A stretch of DNA of 64,000 nucleotides from the NCBI GenBank assembly GCA_034722275.1, contig JAYENW010000012.1, positions 109,028 to 173,027 of the forward strand, written 5' to 3'. The stretch is from M55B177 sp034722275. Lineage in GTDB: Bacteria; Chloroflexota; Dehalococcoidia; GIF9; AB-539-J10. Under the pieces are notes generated by a model. It searched no databases, had not been told where the DNA came from, and worked only from the letters and a program-made list of their open reading frames with translations. A program made the translations under genes and the position numbers. Below are positions 42,693 through 50,723 of this stretch, piece after piece; positions within the stretch are counted from its first letter, which is position 1, and the number at the start of each line of letters is the position of its first letter.

Positions 42693-43859
42693 CTATTTCT
42701 TGGGCTTGGGCATAACCGCCTCAAACAGCTCAGCACCCATGGAGAGACCTTTAGCTATCATCTGCCGATATTTTATGACATCGGCGTCCCTGGTCCCGGT
42801 TAACTTGGCAGTGTTGAAAGCGCTCATGCCCATGTCAAATTCACCAAACGGCAAGGCATTTGCTGCCCACCACCAGATTATCTCCGCCTTAGTTCTCTCA
42901 TAGGCCACTTTCTTCTGCGCCCTGAGCATACCCAGTGAAAGGCCAACCTGCTGGGGATACAAATTGGCATAAGTCCATGCCATATCATTTACGGTCTTAT
43001 CCAGCAGTGAAGGATCCCGTTGCAACGTTTTTACCGCATTGCCCGCTTCCTTTATTTCTTCCTCACTGTAGCCCAATTCTTTATCCTTAAACTCGCCATA
43101 TACGATATCACCATTGTCAAGCCACTTGTCAGTGATAACCTGAGGATTCCGTATGAATTTGCCATCCTCTTTGAGAATTGGCACCACCTTATGTATATAG
43201 TTCTTGCGATACATCTTATAGGCACTCCATTGCTCACAGGCAGTCGTGGTCCATATAGCATCTTCGGGAGTCATCACAACAGATTTGAATTGACAGGCAC
43301 CCCCCATGGCTGTGGAGCCATGCTGTGGGCCAACCTGGCCAAAACTGGCTGTATCAGCGGCTACAGTTAAATCGCAGACTCCGCTTATTTCCTCGCCACC
43401 ACCTATGCTCATGCCCTGAACACGGCGAATAAAAGGCTTGGGTGAATACCACACAACATCAAATATGTGCCAGTAAACTGTCATATACTCCTGGCAGTCC
43501 ATCGGCCTTCCCACCATGTATTCAGCATATTCTTTAACATTGCCACCGGTGCAGAAAAACCTGTTGCCCTTGCCAGTAAGGACAATGGCAACTACGCTTG
43601 GGTCGTGCGAGGCTTTATCGAAGGCACAGGCAGTGCCGGCAAGCATATCCAGTGTGTATGAGTTGCCCATCTTCTCGTTATCCAGGGTAACCCAGGCAGT
43701 ATAGAGGCCTTCCACAGGCTCGTTGGTCTCCGGGTTAATGACAGGCTTCTTCTCATAAACTGTGCGCGGAGGTTCAGGTTTCTGCAACAGATCCTCCCTG
43801 GCAACCCTGAAATCCAACCTGCTTTCCTTTGGTACTCTTGGAATCCAATCTAAGGCCAT
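42693..43859 (-). CDS. oah: 6-oxocyclohex-1-ene-1-carbonyl-CoA hydrolase (Oah/BamA)
   Basis: The start is set at ATG 43859 with AAGGAGG 8 nt upstream; two earlier in-frame ATGs are too close to or upstream of that site. The product is 388 residues (family about 377-385). It is a crotonase-fold enzyme with family marks: NEKMGNSYTLDMLAG, GNRFFCTGGNVKEYAEYM, RRVQGMSIGGGEEISGVCDLTVA, FGQVGPQHGSTAMGGA. It catalyses hydrolytic C-C cleavage of 6-oxocyclohex-1-ene-1-carboxyl-CoA to 3-hydroxypimelyl-CoA and is a diagnostic marker of anaerobic benzoyl-CoA degradation. Confidence 0.94.
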   Translation of the reverse strand: MALDWIPRVPKESRLDFRVAREDLLQKPEPPRTVYEKKPVINPETNEPVEGLYTAWVTLDNEKMGNSYTLDMLAGTACAFDKASHDPSVVAIVLTGKGNRFFCTGGNVKEYAEYMVGRPMDCQEYMTVYWHIFDVVWYSPKPFIRRVQGMSIGGGEEISGVCDLTVAADTASFGQVGPQHGSTAMGGACQFKSVVMTPEDAIWTTTACEQWSAYKMYRKNYIHKVVPILKEDGKFIRNPQVITDKWLDNGDIVYGEFKDKELGYSEEEIKEAGNAVKTLQRDPSLLDKTVNDMAWTYANLYPQQVGLSLGMLRAQKKVAYERTKAEIIWWWAANALPFGEFDMGMSAFNTAKLTGTRDADVIKYRQMIAKGLSMGAELFEAVMPKPKK

Positions 43860-43881
43860 CTTCATATCCTCCTTATTTAAT

Positions 43882-44982
43882 CTAAAAATCTGGCTCAAGT
43901 ACGAATCTCTTTAAGGGATAAGCTTTATGAGCCTCTTCATAAAGCGGCACAATCTGACTCATCGGTCTCGTTTGAACAAAAGTTTCCAGCGCAATCTTCC
44001 CTTTCAAAATCATATCCACAACAACAGGATAATGCTCTGGTGGACAACCCCAGGTCCCGACTATCTCGGCATCGAAAGCCATTAACCTGGAGAGACTATA
44101 CTGGTTTACTGCCGTTCCAAATCCTACTACAATTATCCTTCCGATAAATGAAAGCAACTCAAGTGCTATGCTTTGTCCTGCTCCGCTTCCAGTCACCTCA
44201 AATATCTTCCAGGCATAATTGGGCTCACCTATTTCCCTGCAGATTTTCCTGAACTCATCTCTTACATCCCTGGGGGTTTTACCAAGTGAGTTTATAGTGA
44301 AGTCAGCCCCGTATTTCAAAGACCGCTCGAGTTTTTCCGGAACTATGTCAATCCCGATAACCGTCTTCGCTCCCAGAGCCTTGACCAACTGCGTCACATG
44401 ACAACCCACTCCACCACCACAGCCTATCACAACTACATTATCACCCGGCGCTAAATCAGCTCTCCTTATTGCCTGATAAGGTGTCGTTATGGCATCAGCC
44501 ACGATAGCGAAATGTGAAAGAGGAATATCCTTGGGCCTGTTCTTCAGCTCACATAAATCTATCGAGGGAACAACGATATAATCAGAATTCCCACCATATA
44601 TTCCCAAACTATTCCCGGGCATCTTTTGAGCTAGACAGCGATTAGCTCTACCTATCTTACACATCCAGCATTTTCTGCAAGGCATGACTGCAGGAATGAT
44701 AACTTCCTTATTCATCCAGGCTTCTGATTCCCCTCCAGCAGCAACAACTATGCCACTCATCTCATGCCCCAGAGTAAGAGGAGGCTTCTGCACTGTAGGT
44801 ACGCCTTGATAGAAGTACCCGATATCAGTATGGCATAGCCCGCATCCTGCTATCTTTACCAGCACCTCATCTGGCTTAATTTCAGGCATGGGAACAACCG
44901 TCTTCACAAGCTTGCCTGCCTTGCCTTCCTTTCCAGGTTCTACCATCTGCCATGTTTGGATTTGCTTGGGTATTTCTGCCAT
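43882..44982 (-). CDS. had: 6-hydroxycyclohex-1-ene-1-carbonyl-CoA dehydrogenase (zinc alcohol dehydrogenase family)
   Basis: A 366-residue medium-chain dehydrogenase. Catalytic zinc ligands in CGLCHTDIGYF and GHEMSGIVVAAGGE; structural zinc Cys in PAVMPCRKCWMCKIGRANRC; NAD site GCGGGVGCHVTQLVKALGA near 195. Placement next to the BamA-type hydrolase and in the order had-oah identifies it as the NAD+-dependent enzyme making the 6-oxo substrate for ring opening. The gap to oah is 22 nt. Confidence 0.9.
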   Translation of the reverse strand: MAEIPKQIQTWQMVEPGKEGKAGKLVKTVVPMPEIKPDEVLVKIAGCGLCHTDIGYFYQGVPTVQKPPLTLGHEMSGIVVAAGGESEAWMNKEVIIPAVMPCRKCWMCKIGRANRCLAQKMPGNSLGIYGGNSDYIVVPSIDLCELKNRPKDIPLSHFAIVADAITTPYQAIRRADLAPGDNVVVIGCGGGVGCHVTQLVKALGAKTVIGIDIVPEKLERSLKYGADFTINSLGKTPRDVRDEFRKICREIGEPNYAWKIFEVTGSGAGQSIALELLSFIGRIIVVGFGTAVNQYSLSRLMAFDAEIVGTWGCPPEHYPVVVDMILKGKIALETFVQTRPMSQIVPLYEEAHKAYPLKRFVLEPDF

Positions 44983-45025
44983 TTTCTCTATCCTCCTTCG
45001 ATGGAAATTCTACAACCCAGCAAAG

Positions 45026-45436
45026 CTAAGTCTCAAAATCATAAGATAGCTTTTCATCACTCAGCTTTACTGGAATAACCTTCAATTCCATCCCGACCTT
45101 GATATCTTTGGGATCGATCTTCTTACTTATGCGCGCCAGCACCCGCACACCTTCGCTGAATTCCACTATTCCAAGAGTATAGGGAGATACATCTTCAAAG
45201 CCCGAAGGCCCGTAATTCACTATGGTATAGGTAAGTAACTTTCCCTTGCTTTTAATTTCAAACCACTCCACATCACTTGACAGGCAGTAAGGACAATCCT
45301 GCCGGGGTGGGAAAAATTTTCTTCCACAATGCTTGCACTGTGTCGTCATAACCTTGCCCTGAGAAAGATAATCAATAAAAGGCACTACCTTTGCCTGTTT
45401 GGTAAAACTTACGGTACCAAAATTTCCGAAATCCAT
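45026..45436 (-). CDS. DUF35 OB-fold zinc-ribbon protein (thiolase partner)
   Basis: A 136-residue protein. A rubredoxin-like zinc site (CKHCGRKFFPPRQDCPYC near 35) is followed by an acyl-CoA-associated OB-fold (GKLLTYTIVNYGPSGFEDVSPYTLGIVEFSEGVRVLARI). DUF35 proteins commonly form complexes with SCP2-type thiolases (as in BbsA/BbsB of toluene degradation) and are needed for their activity. The gap to the thiolase gene is 6 nt. Confidence 0.88.
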   Translation of the reverse strand: MDFGNFGTVSFTKQAKVVPFIDYLSQGKVMTTQCKHCGRKFFPPRQDCPYCLSSDVEWFEIKSKGKLLTYTIVNYGPSGFEDVSPYTLGIVEFSEGVRVLARISKKIDPKDIKVGMELKVIPVKLSDEKLSYDFET

Positions 45437-45442
45437 TTATCA

Positions 45443-46597
45443 TTACCTCCCAAAAATGATTACATTTGGATATGTGCCTGTGCCACCTACATTATGAACC
45501 AGCCCTACCTTAACATCTTTAACCTGCGACTCTCCCATCTCTCCTCTGAGCTGCTTTACTATAGTTCTAACCTGAGAACCTCCAGTGGCACCAATAGGAT
45601 GACCTTTGGAGAGCAATCCTCCATCAACATTTACCGGGATTTTGCCATCATGGTATGTTTCTTTATCCTCTATCAACTTTGGCCCCTCCCCGGGCTTGGC
45701 AAAACCCAAATCTTCGTAAGCCAGGATTTCCGATATAGTAAAACAATCATGAACTTCAGCTACATCTATATCCTCAGGGCCTAATCCTGCCATCTCATAG
45801 GCCGTCTTGGCAGCTTCTTTAGTAGCAAGGAAGCTGGTGCTGGAACCTCGGGCGCTCCAGTTCAATTCAGCCGTCGCTGAACCTACGCCAAGAACCCAAA
45901 TGGGTTTATCGGTAAGCTTCCTGGCTTTATCAGCGCTGGCAAGTATGACACATGAAGCACCATCTGCATTGGCACAGCAATCAAACTTCTTCAGTGGGCT
46001 GCAAATCACATCCGAGTTCATTATATCCTCAAGACTCAGCACTTTCCTATAGGTAGCCTTGGAATTTAAGGAACCATAATGCGCGTTCTTAACCCTTACC
46101 TTTGCCAGTTGCTCTGCAGTTGTCCCGTACTTAGCCATGTGAGCCCGAGCGTAGAGCGCATGCCCTGCTGGCATCGTTGTACCGAAAGGAGAGCTGAACA
46201 TCGTGTCATCACCTCTACCCATTACCTCTGCCGCCTCACGCGAAGTCAGCTCCGACATCTTCTGAAAGCCTATCATCACTATGATATCGTGAAGGCCAGA
46301 CTTTATCAGCGAGTAAGCCATCTTTACTCCCGTGGTTCCAGAGGAACAAACAGTCTCTATATAAAATGCAGGCTTGGGCGTCAATCCTAAATATTCCGAT
46401 ATCAGTGCTGCCGGTGTTCGCTGTTTATCGTACTCCGGTGCCGAGGCGATAATCAAGGCATCCACATCCTTCGGGGAGATATTCAGTCCCTCAGCCGCTT
46501 CTTTGTATGCTTCGAAACAGAGCTCTCTGACAGACATCCCACAATTGCGCGTAAACACAGTTTGCCCAGCACCAATAACTGCAACTTCTTCTTTCAT
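45443..46597 (-). CDS. SCP2/thiolase-family acyl-CoA thiolase
   Basis: ATG 46597 is chosen because AGGAGGT lies 6 nt before it. The 384-residue product has the SCP2-thiolase signature with Cys84 (ETVCSSGTTG), EVHDCFTISEI and GHPIGATGGSQVR near the end. It heads the operon with DUF35, had and oah. The natural task would be thiolytic cleavage after beta-oxidation of the ring-opened product, or cleavage of an aryl 3-oxoacyl-CoA as in BbsAB; the exact chain length is unknown. Confidence 0.87.
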   Translation of the reverse strand: MKEEVAVIGAGQTVFTRNCGMSVRELCFEAYKEAAEGLNISPKDVDALIIASAPEYDKQRTPAALISEYLGLTPKPAFYIETVCSSGTTGVKMAYSLIKSGLHDIIVMIGFQKMSELTSREAAEVMGRGDDTMFSSPFGTTMPAGHALYARAHMAKYGTTAEQLAKVRVKNAHYGSLNSKATYRKVLSLEDIMNSDVICSPLKKFDCCANADGASCVILASADKARKLTDKPIWVLGVGSATAELNWSARGSSTSFLATKEAAKTAYEMAGLGPEDIDVAEVHDCFTISEILAYEDLGFAKPGEGPKLIEDKETYHDGKIPVNVDGGLLSKGHPIGATGGSQVRTIVKQLRGEMGESQVKDVKVGLVHNVGGTGTYPNVIIFGR

Positions 46598-46625
46598 AAC
46601 TACCTCCTGAAGTGGATTTCTGGTT

Positions 46626-46654
46626 ATCTTATCACACAAAAAAATTCAAGACAA
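46626..46654 (-). promoter_or_regulatory. Predicted promoter of thiolase-DUF35-had-oah operon
   Basis: Minus strand -35 TTGTCT (46649-46654) and -10 TAAGAT (46626-46631), 17-bp spacer. The expected start is about 22 nt before the thiolase ATG. It has no GCGT-N7-ACGC element, unlike the other three catabolic promoters. Confidence 0.55.
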
Positions 46655-46770
46655 GTGTGTTTGTTCTTCCTCACCAATGTTAATATAGTGACAGGCAACA
46701 AAAGCCATAATACAATAATACTTATGAGCTGGTGCACAAAAAGAAAGAGTAAGGAACTACAGAGTTAGCA

Positions 46771-48036
46771 ATGAATCTCGCCGCAGAAGTTGAGCAGTAT
46801 TTACCGCAGCATATTCTGAAATTAGTCAAAAATACCAGCAGGCTGGCTTACCTATCAGAGCAAGGACTTTATCTCGTCGGCGGTGTCGTTCGGGACTTAC
46901 TCTTGAATCATCCTAATTTCGACCTTGATCTGGTGGTCGAGGGCGATGCAGTGATGTTGGCTCGACAACTGGCTGAGGCAACTCAAGCTAAGCTGGCTAC
47001 ACACCCACAATTCAGCACTGCCAAGCTTACCTGTGCTGATTTCACCATAGATATAGCTACAGCACGAGAGGAAACTTATGCTAGACCTGGTGCACTGCCC
47101 ACAATTACTCCTGGCACTCTCAATGATGACCTGCGGCGGCGGGATTTCTCCATCAATGCTATGGCGATATCCCTTATTCCAAGCAGTTATGGAGAATTAA
47201 TTGACCCTTATCATGGCAAAGATGACCTGGAGCAGCAGCTTATTCGCATTCTGCATCCCAAAAGCTTCCAAAATGATGCTACCAGGATTTTACGTGCCAT
47301 TCGCTATGAACAACGGCTAGGATTTAACCTAGAAACAAGAACTGCTCGGCTGCTTAAAGAGAGTATCTCTATGCTGGACACTGTGAGCAGTGACCGCATA
47401 AGACATGATTTAGAAGTGATTTTGAGAGAGCAATACCCGGAGCAGGCTCTTCACCGCCTTGATGAACTAGGCGTACTGTCAAGAATTGGCCTTCCCCTCG
47501 AAGGCGGTAAGCACCTGGCTGAGAATTTTGAAAAGGCGCGCGCACTAAATAAACCCGGCCAGCTCCCTTCACTTTACCTCTGCCTGGCTATCTATCCGCT
47601 CAGCCAGGGGGAAAATGAGCAGCTTGTTCACCGTCTCAATATACCCAAGAAATTAGCTCGAACCTTACACGATACACTTGAGCTCAAAGCTCACCTGCCC
47701 CTGCTAAATAAACCTTCACTGAAACGCAGTGCAATCTACTACTTGCTTAAGGACTATGAACCTCTGGCTATCCAGGCCAATGTTCTCGCCTCAGAGTTTG
47801 CGACGGCATGCTATCACCTCAATCTATTTCTAAATGAATTGAGATATATCAAGCCTTATTCCAGCGGAGATGACCTGGCAAAGTTGGGCGTTCCTTCGAG
47901 CCCAGAAGCGGGCAAGCTGCTCGAGAAGTTGCTTAGAGCAAAATTAGATGGAGAAATAAAGACTAAAGAAGAAGAAATAGAACTGGCTATAACTATCAAA
48001 ACCACGAAGGCAAGAAGCGAAAGATCTGAGAACTAA
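46771..48036 (+). CDS. cca: CCA tRNA nucleotidyltransferase / poly(A) polymerase family protein
   Basis: A 421-residue class II nucleotidyltransferase. Head motif LVGGVVRDLLLN and the metal-binding DLDLVVEGDA, then RRDFSINAMA and RATRILRAIRYEQRLGF-type neck segments (here DATRILRAIRYEQRLGF). It adds CCA to tRNA 3' ends, or in split systems only C or A. Its C-terminal half is longer and more divergent than usual. It overlaps the convergent membrane-protein gene by 41 nt. Confidence 0.9.
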   Translation: MNLAAEVEQYLPQHILKLVKNTSRLAYLSEQGLYLVGGVVRDLLLNHPNFDLDLVVEGDAVMLARQLAEATQAKLATHPQFSTAKLTCADFTIDIATAREETYARPGALPTITPGTLNDDLRRRDFSINAMAISLIPSSYGELIDPYHGKDDLEQQLIRILHPKSFQNDATRILRAIRYEQRLGFNLETRTARLLKESISMLDTVSSDRIRHDLEVILREQYPEQALHRLDELGVLSRIGLPLEGGKHLAENFEKARALNKPGQLPSLYLCLAIYPLSQGENEQLVHRLNIPKKLARTLHDTLELKAHLPLLNKPSLKRSAIYYLLKDYEPLAIQANVLASEFATACYHLNLFLNELRYIKPYSSGDDLAKLGVPSSPEAGKLLEKLLRAKLDGEIKTKEEEIELAITIKTTKARSERSEN

Positions 48037-48577
48037 AATAACAGAATAAGAGATATTTGGGGAATTTCCCTGCCCAACACGGCGATAAGAATTTCCACAA
48101 CGGCATCCTCGATACTCCAGCAGTAAGCCCGGCGATGTCAACAGGCAAAACAGGCTGAAGGGAAATGACAAAAACTGCCCAGGGACCGTATCGCTTCATC
48201 CAGCCAACAAATCTATCATACCCCGGTGTGCTCTCGGTGAACATTATCTTTTTCCCAAGGTAACCAGCGTAATAGCCAGTTATTTCTCCCAAAGTGCCAG
48301 CTACACTGGCTATTAAAGCTACAAGAGCAGGGTTCCACTGCGATGCCGCTGCCATCATTACCGAGATATGGATGGCTACAGGAACCATGATACCAGCATT
48401 ACATACCAATGTGGTCAAGAAAACCACCAGGTAAGCTGTGGTGGCAATCCCTTTACCCTTGATATCAAAAGACGCCAGGAGAAACTGCAGCAAGTAGGTG
48501 AGGCCAATGCTAAGGACAACGAGAATAACGACATAAAGCCCTATTCTAAACCAGCGCTGCCTCTTTACATTTTCCAC
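47996..48577 (-). CDS. VTT-domain (SNARE-associated / DedA-like) small membrane protein
   Basis: A 193-residue protein starting at GTG 48577 with GAGGAG upstream. About five hydrophobic segments; VTT features include TLGEITGYYAGYLGKK and PVDIAGLTAGVSRMPLWKFL. Members are thought to move or scramble lipids. The C-terminus runs 41 nt into the antisense of cca; this looks like a natural tail-to-tail overlap, as both proteins keep family-like ends. Confidence 0.8.
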   Translation of the reverse strand: MENVKRQRWFRIGLYVVILVVLSIGLTYLLQFLLASFDIKGKGIATTAYLVVFLTTLVCNAGIMVPVAIHISVMMAAASQWNPALVALIASVAGTLGEITGYYAGYLGKKIMFTESTPGYDRFVGWMKRYGPWAVFVISLQPVLPVDIAGLTAGVSRMPLWKFLSPCWAGKFPKYLLFCYFSSQIFRFLPSWF

Positions 48578-48591
48578 TTATCTCCTCAATT

Positions 48592-49473
48592 CTAACTTGA
48601 TGGCAGGGCAGGATGAGCGTCTTTTCTATCACCTGGGTAACAAGAAGATGCCAGGTAACATTCCAGGCCCTGCTCTTTTAACCGTGAACACAGTTCTCCA
48701 GCTTTTTTTTCTTCAGAGAGGATAGCGAAAAGACACGGCCCCGAGCCCGTGAGGCAAGCTCGCCGGGCGCCAGCCTCCTCAAGTCTCCTTTTATACTGCC
48801 TCAGCTCAGGAAAGGCGACAAAATTTATCTCTTCAAAAGCATTGAAGGTCAATGAAAAATCAAATTTCCCCTGCCGCAAATCTGGTAGGGCCGTGTCCAC
48901 GAATTGTCCTCTGGTGAAATGGCTGGAATTCAATTTACTGTACATCTGTCTTGTCTTTTCGGGAATCTTTGCTAAAGGTGGCACCAATAAAACAAACCAG
49001 GCCGGCGGCAAAGGTGGCAAGGGCATTATCTTTTCCCCCCTTCCCTGGACTAAAGCGATGCCTCCATAAACAAAAAAGGGGACATCTGAGCCGACCTTGG
49101 ATGCCAGATAAGCAAGTGCAGAAGTGGATAATCCCAGTCTCCAAAGCTTGTTAAGCCCTAACAGAACGGCAGCAGCGTCACTACTGCCTCCTCCCAAACC
49201 AACTCCCCAGGGTATATGTTTGATAAGCTCAATTCGCACTCCCCCTCTATATCCCCTGGCTCTTCTGAGGATTTCAGCAGCCTGTGGTACCAAATTACCG
49301 CGCTCTAAACCGGGTTCATCGCAGACAAAAGATATTTCTTCAGCTAGCTCGAATTTCAGGATATCATACAAGCCTACTGTCTGGATAATCGTGGAAATTT
49401 GGTGATAGCGACCACACGTGCCCAGAACTTCCAGAATGAGATTTAACTTGGCTGGTGCGTAAATAATCAGCAT
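48592..49473 (-). CDS. ispE: 4-diphosphocytidyl-2-C-methyl-D-erythritol kinase
   Basis: ATG 49473 (MLIIYAPAKLNLIL) gives the family N-terminus; the frame is open 66 nt further but there is no homology. The 293-residue GHMP kinase has the ATP loop PWGVGLGGGSSDAAAVL near 95 and a C-terminal TGSGPCLFAI. It phosphorylates CDP-methylerythritol in the non-mevalonate isoprenoid route. It lies 19 nt after rsmA, a common rsmA-ispE arrangement. Confidence 0.94.
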   Translation of the reverse strand: MLIIYAPAKLNLILEVLGTCGRYHQISTIIQTVGLYDILKFELAEEISFVCDEPGLERGNLVPQAAEILRRARGYRGGVRIELIKHIPWGVGLGGGSSDAAAVLLGLNKLWRLGLSTSALAYLASKVGSDVPFFVYGGIALVQGRGEKIMPLPPLPPAWFVLLVPPLAKIPEKTRQMYSKLNSSHFTRGQFVDTALPDLRQGKFDFSLTFNAFEEINFVAFPELRQYKRRLEEAGARRACLTGSGPCLFAILSEEKKAGELCSRLKEQGLECYLASSCYPGDRKDAHPALPSS

Positions 49474-49492
49474 TTTAATCCACAAGCAAGGC

Positions 49493-50338
49493 TCACAAGA
49501 AAGGAGCAGAGACCCTCCACAGCTTTTCCCATTCTCCAAGGCTGAGAGTCTCGGCCCTACGCCTGGCTTCTATTCCCACTTTCTCCAGCAACGGAGCAAC
49601 TTGACTGGGTGGTATCCCCAAAGCCTGAGCCAGAGAATTCCGAAGCTGCTTGCGAGGTGAGCTGAAACCACAACTAATTATATCAAAAAAACCAGCAACG
49701 TCGGAGACTTCGATAATTGGTTTGGGGTAAACATCGAGGCGCAAAATGAGGGAATCCACTTCTGGTGTGGGATAAAAACTCTTTGCCGGCACGTAGGCTA
49801 CAATGGCAGGTTTACTATAAAACTGAACTCTGAGGCTGAGCAAACTCATTTTGCCTGTAGCAGCTATAGCTTCACCAACTTCTTTTTGCACCATTGTCAC
49901 CATCAGTGAAGGTTTTACTTGGGCCTCAAGAAAGTGACGCAGAGCAGGTGAAGTGATGTAATAGGGCAAGTTAGCTACGACTTTGTACCTCCAGGAGCTA
50001 ACAGGCACACTCCTGAGAAGTTGTTGTGGAGGAATCTTAAGTATATCACCATGGATAATCTCAATATTGCCCCAAAAAGAGAGCTTTCTTCTGAGAGCGC
50101 TCACCAGCCTGGCATCAATCTCTACAGCGATGACCTGGGCTGCTCGCTTGGCCAATTCCTTCGTCAGTATACCCAAACCTGGGCCTACCTCAATAACCAC
50201 ATCCTCAGGTCCAAGTTCAGCCGCAGCGAGAAGGAGCTTTAATGCATTCTTATCAACGAGGAAATGCTGCCCTAATCTTTTTTTCGGTTGGAAGCCAAAA
50301 CGGCGAGTCCTATCTTTGTCATCAGAAAAGGTTGTCAC
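49493..50338 (-). CDS. rsmA: 16S rRNA (adenine1518-N6/adenine1519-N6)-dimethyltransferase
   Basis: Motifs: KKRLGQHFLVDKNAL at the start, VIEVGPGLGILTKEL (SAM motif I), VVANLPYYITSPAL (motif IV with NLPY), and PTPEVDSLILRL. The start is set at GTG 50338 (281 aa). The reading frame continues upstream to 50446 but that part lies inside the SRP RNA gene and has no homology to RsmA, so it is not coding. No good ribosome-binding site precedes GTG 50338, which leaves the start less certain. Confidence 0.9.
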   Translation of the reverse strand: MTTFSDDKDRTRRFGFQPKKRLGQHFLVDKNALKLLLAAAELGPEDVVIEVGPGLGILTKELAKRAAQVIAVEIDARLVSALRRKLSFWGNIEIIHGDILKIPPQQLLRSVPVSSWRYKVVANLPYYITSPALRHFLEAQVKPSLMVTMVQKEVGEAIAATGKMSLLSLRVQFYSKPAIVAYVPAKSFYPTPEVDSLILRLDVYPKPIIEVSDVAGFFDIISCGFSSPRKQLRNSLAQALGIPPSQVAPLLEKVGIEARRRAETLSLGEWEKLWRVSAPFL

Positions 50339-50372
50339 TTTAAAATCTTGTGGTGAACTGCACTTTGTTGCT

Positions 50373-50642
50373 AAGCCGTGCACCTGCTCTCGATTTCCAA
50401 ACCCGCAGACCACCTTTGCCAGCCAGCTCCCGCCAGGCAACTCCATATCACACGAGAAAAACTACTTACCGTTGCTTCCTTCCGGACCTGGCGGAGTTCA
50501 TAGCTTCCCGTTGTATAGAACCCAGCAATCAACGCCGCTTAACAAAAACAACCCGCAGGAGGTAAACCTCAAGCAGGAATTCAGCCCCGCTATAGCGGTT
50601 TTCGGGTACAGGGCACCGCTGGCTCCCCACCTAGCACGGCTC
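50373..50642 (-). ncRNA. ffs: Signal recognition particle RNA, bacterial large type
   Basis: The minus strand holds the universally conserved domain IV hairpin CAGGTCCGGAAGGAAGCA, and reads like the Bacillus-type scRNA throughout: GCCGTGCTAGG at the 5' end, GCGGTGCCCTGTACCCG, GGGTTCTATACAACGGGAA, and 3' GGTGCACGGCTT. The 5' and 3' ends pair (AGCCGTGC with GCACGGCT). Length is about 270 nt, so it includes the Alu-like domain absent from the 4.5S RNA of proteobacteria. It lies directly upstream of rsmA, 35 nt from the start. Confidence 0.95.
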
Positions 50643-50649
50643 AATTGCA

Positions 50650-50678
50650 ATGTTAGCAACAAGGTCTGGGAGAGTCAA
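50650..50678 (-). promoter_or_regulatory. Promoter of SRP RNA gene
   Basis: Minus strand -35 TTGACT (50673-50678), 17-bp spacer, -10 TAACAT (50650-50655). The start predicted 7-8 nt downstream coincides with the 5' end of the folded SRP RNA (50642). Confidence 0.7.
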
Positions 50679-50723
50679 GGACAAGGGCCAGAAACAACCT
50701 GGAAAGGGAAAACCTTTCTTTTA

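Noticed and set aside
50339..50446. N-terminal extension of RsmA
   Set aside because: It overlaps the conserved 3' part of the SRP RNA and has no similarity to RsmA.
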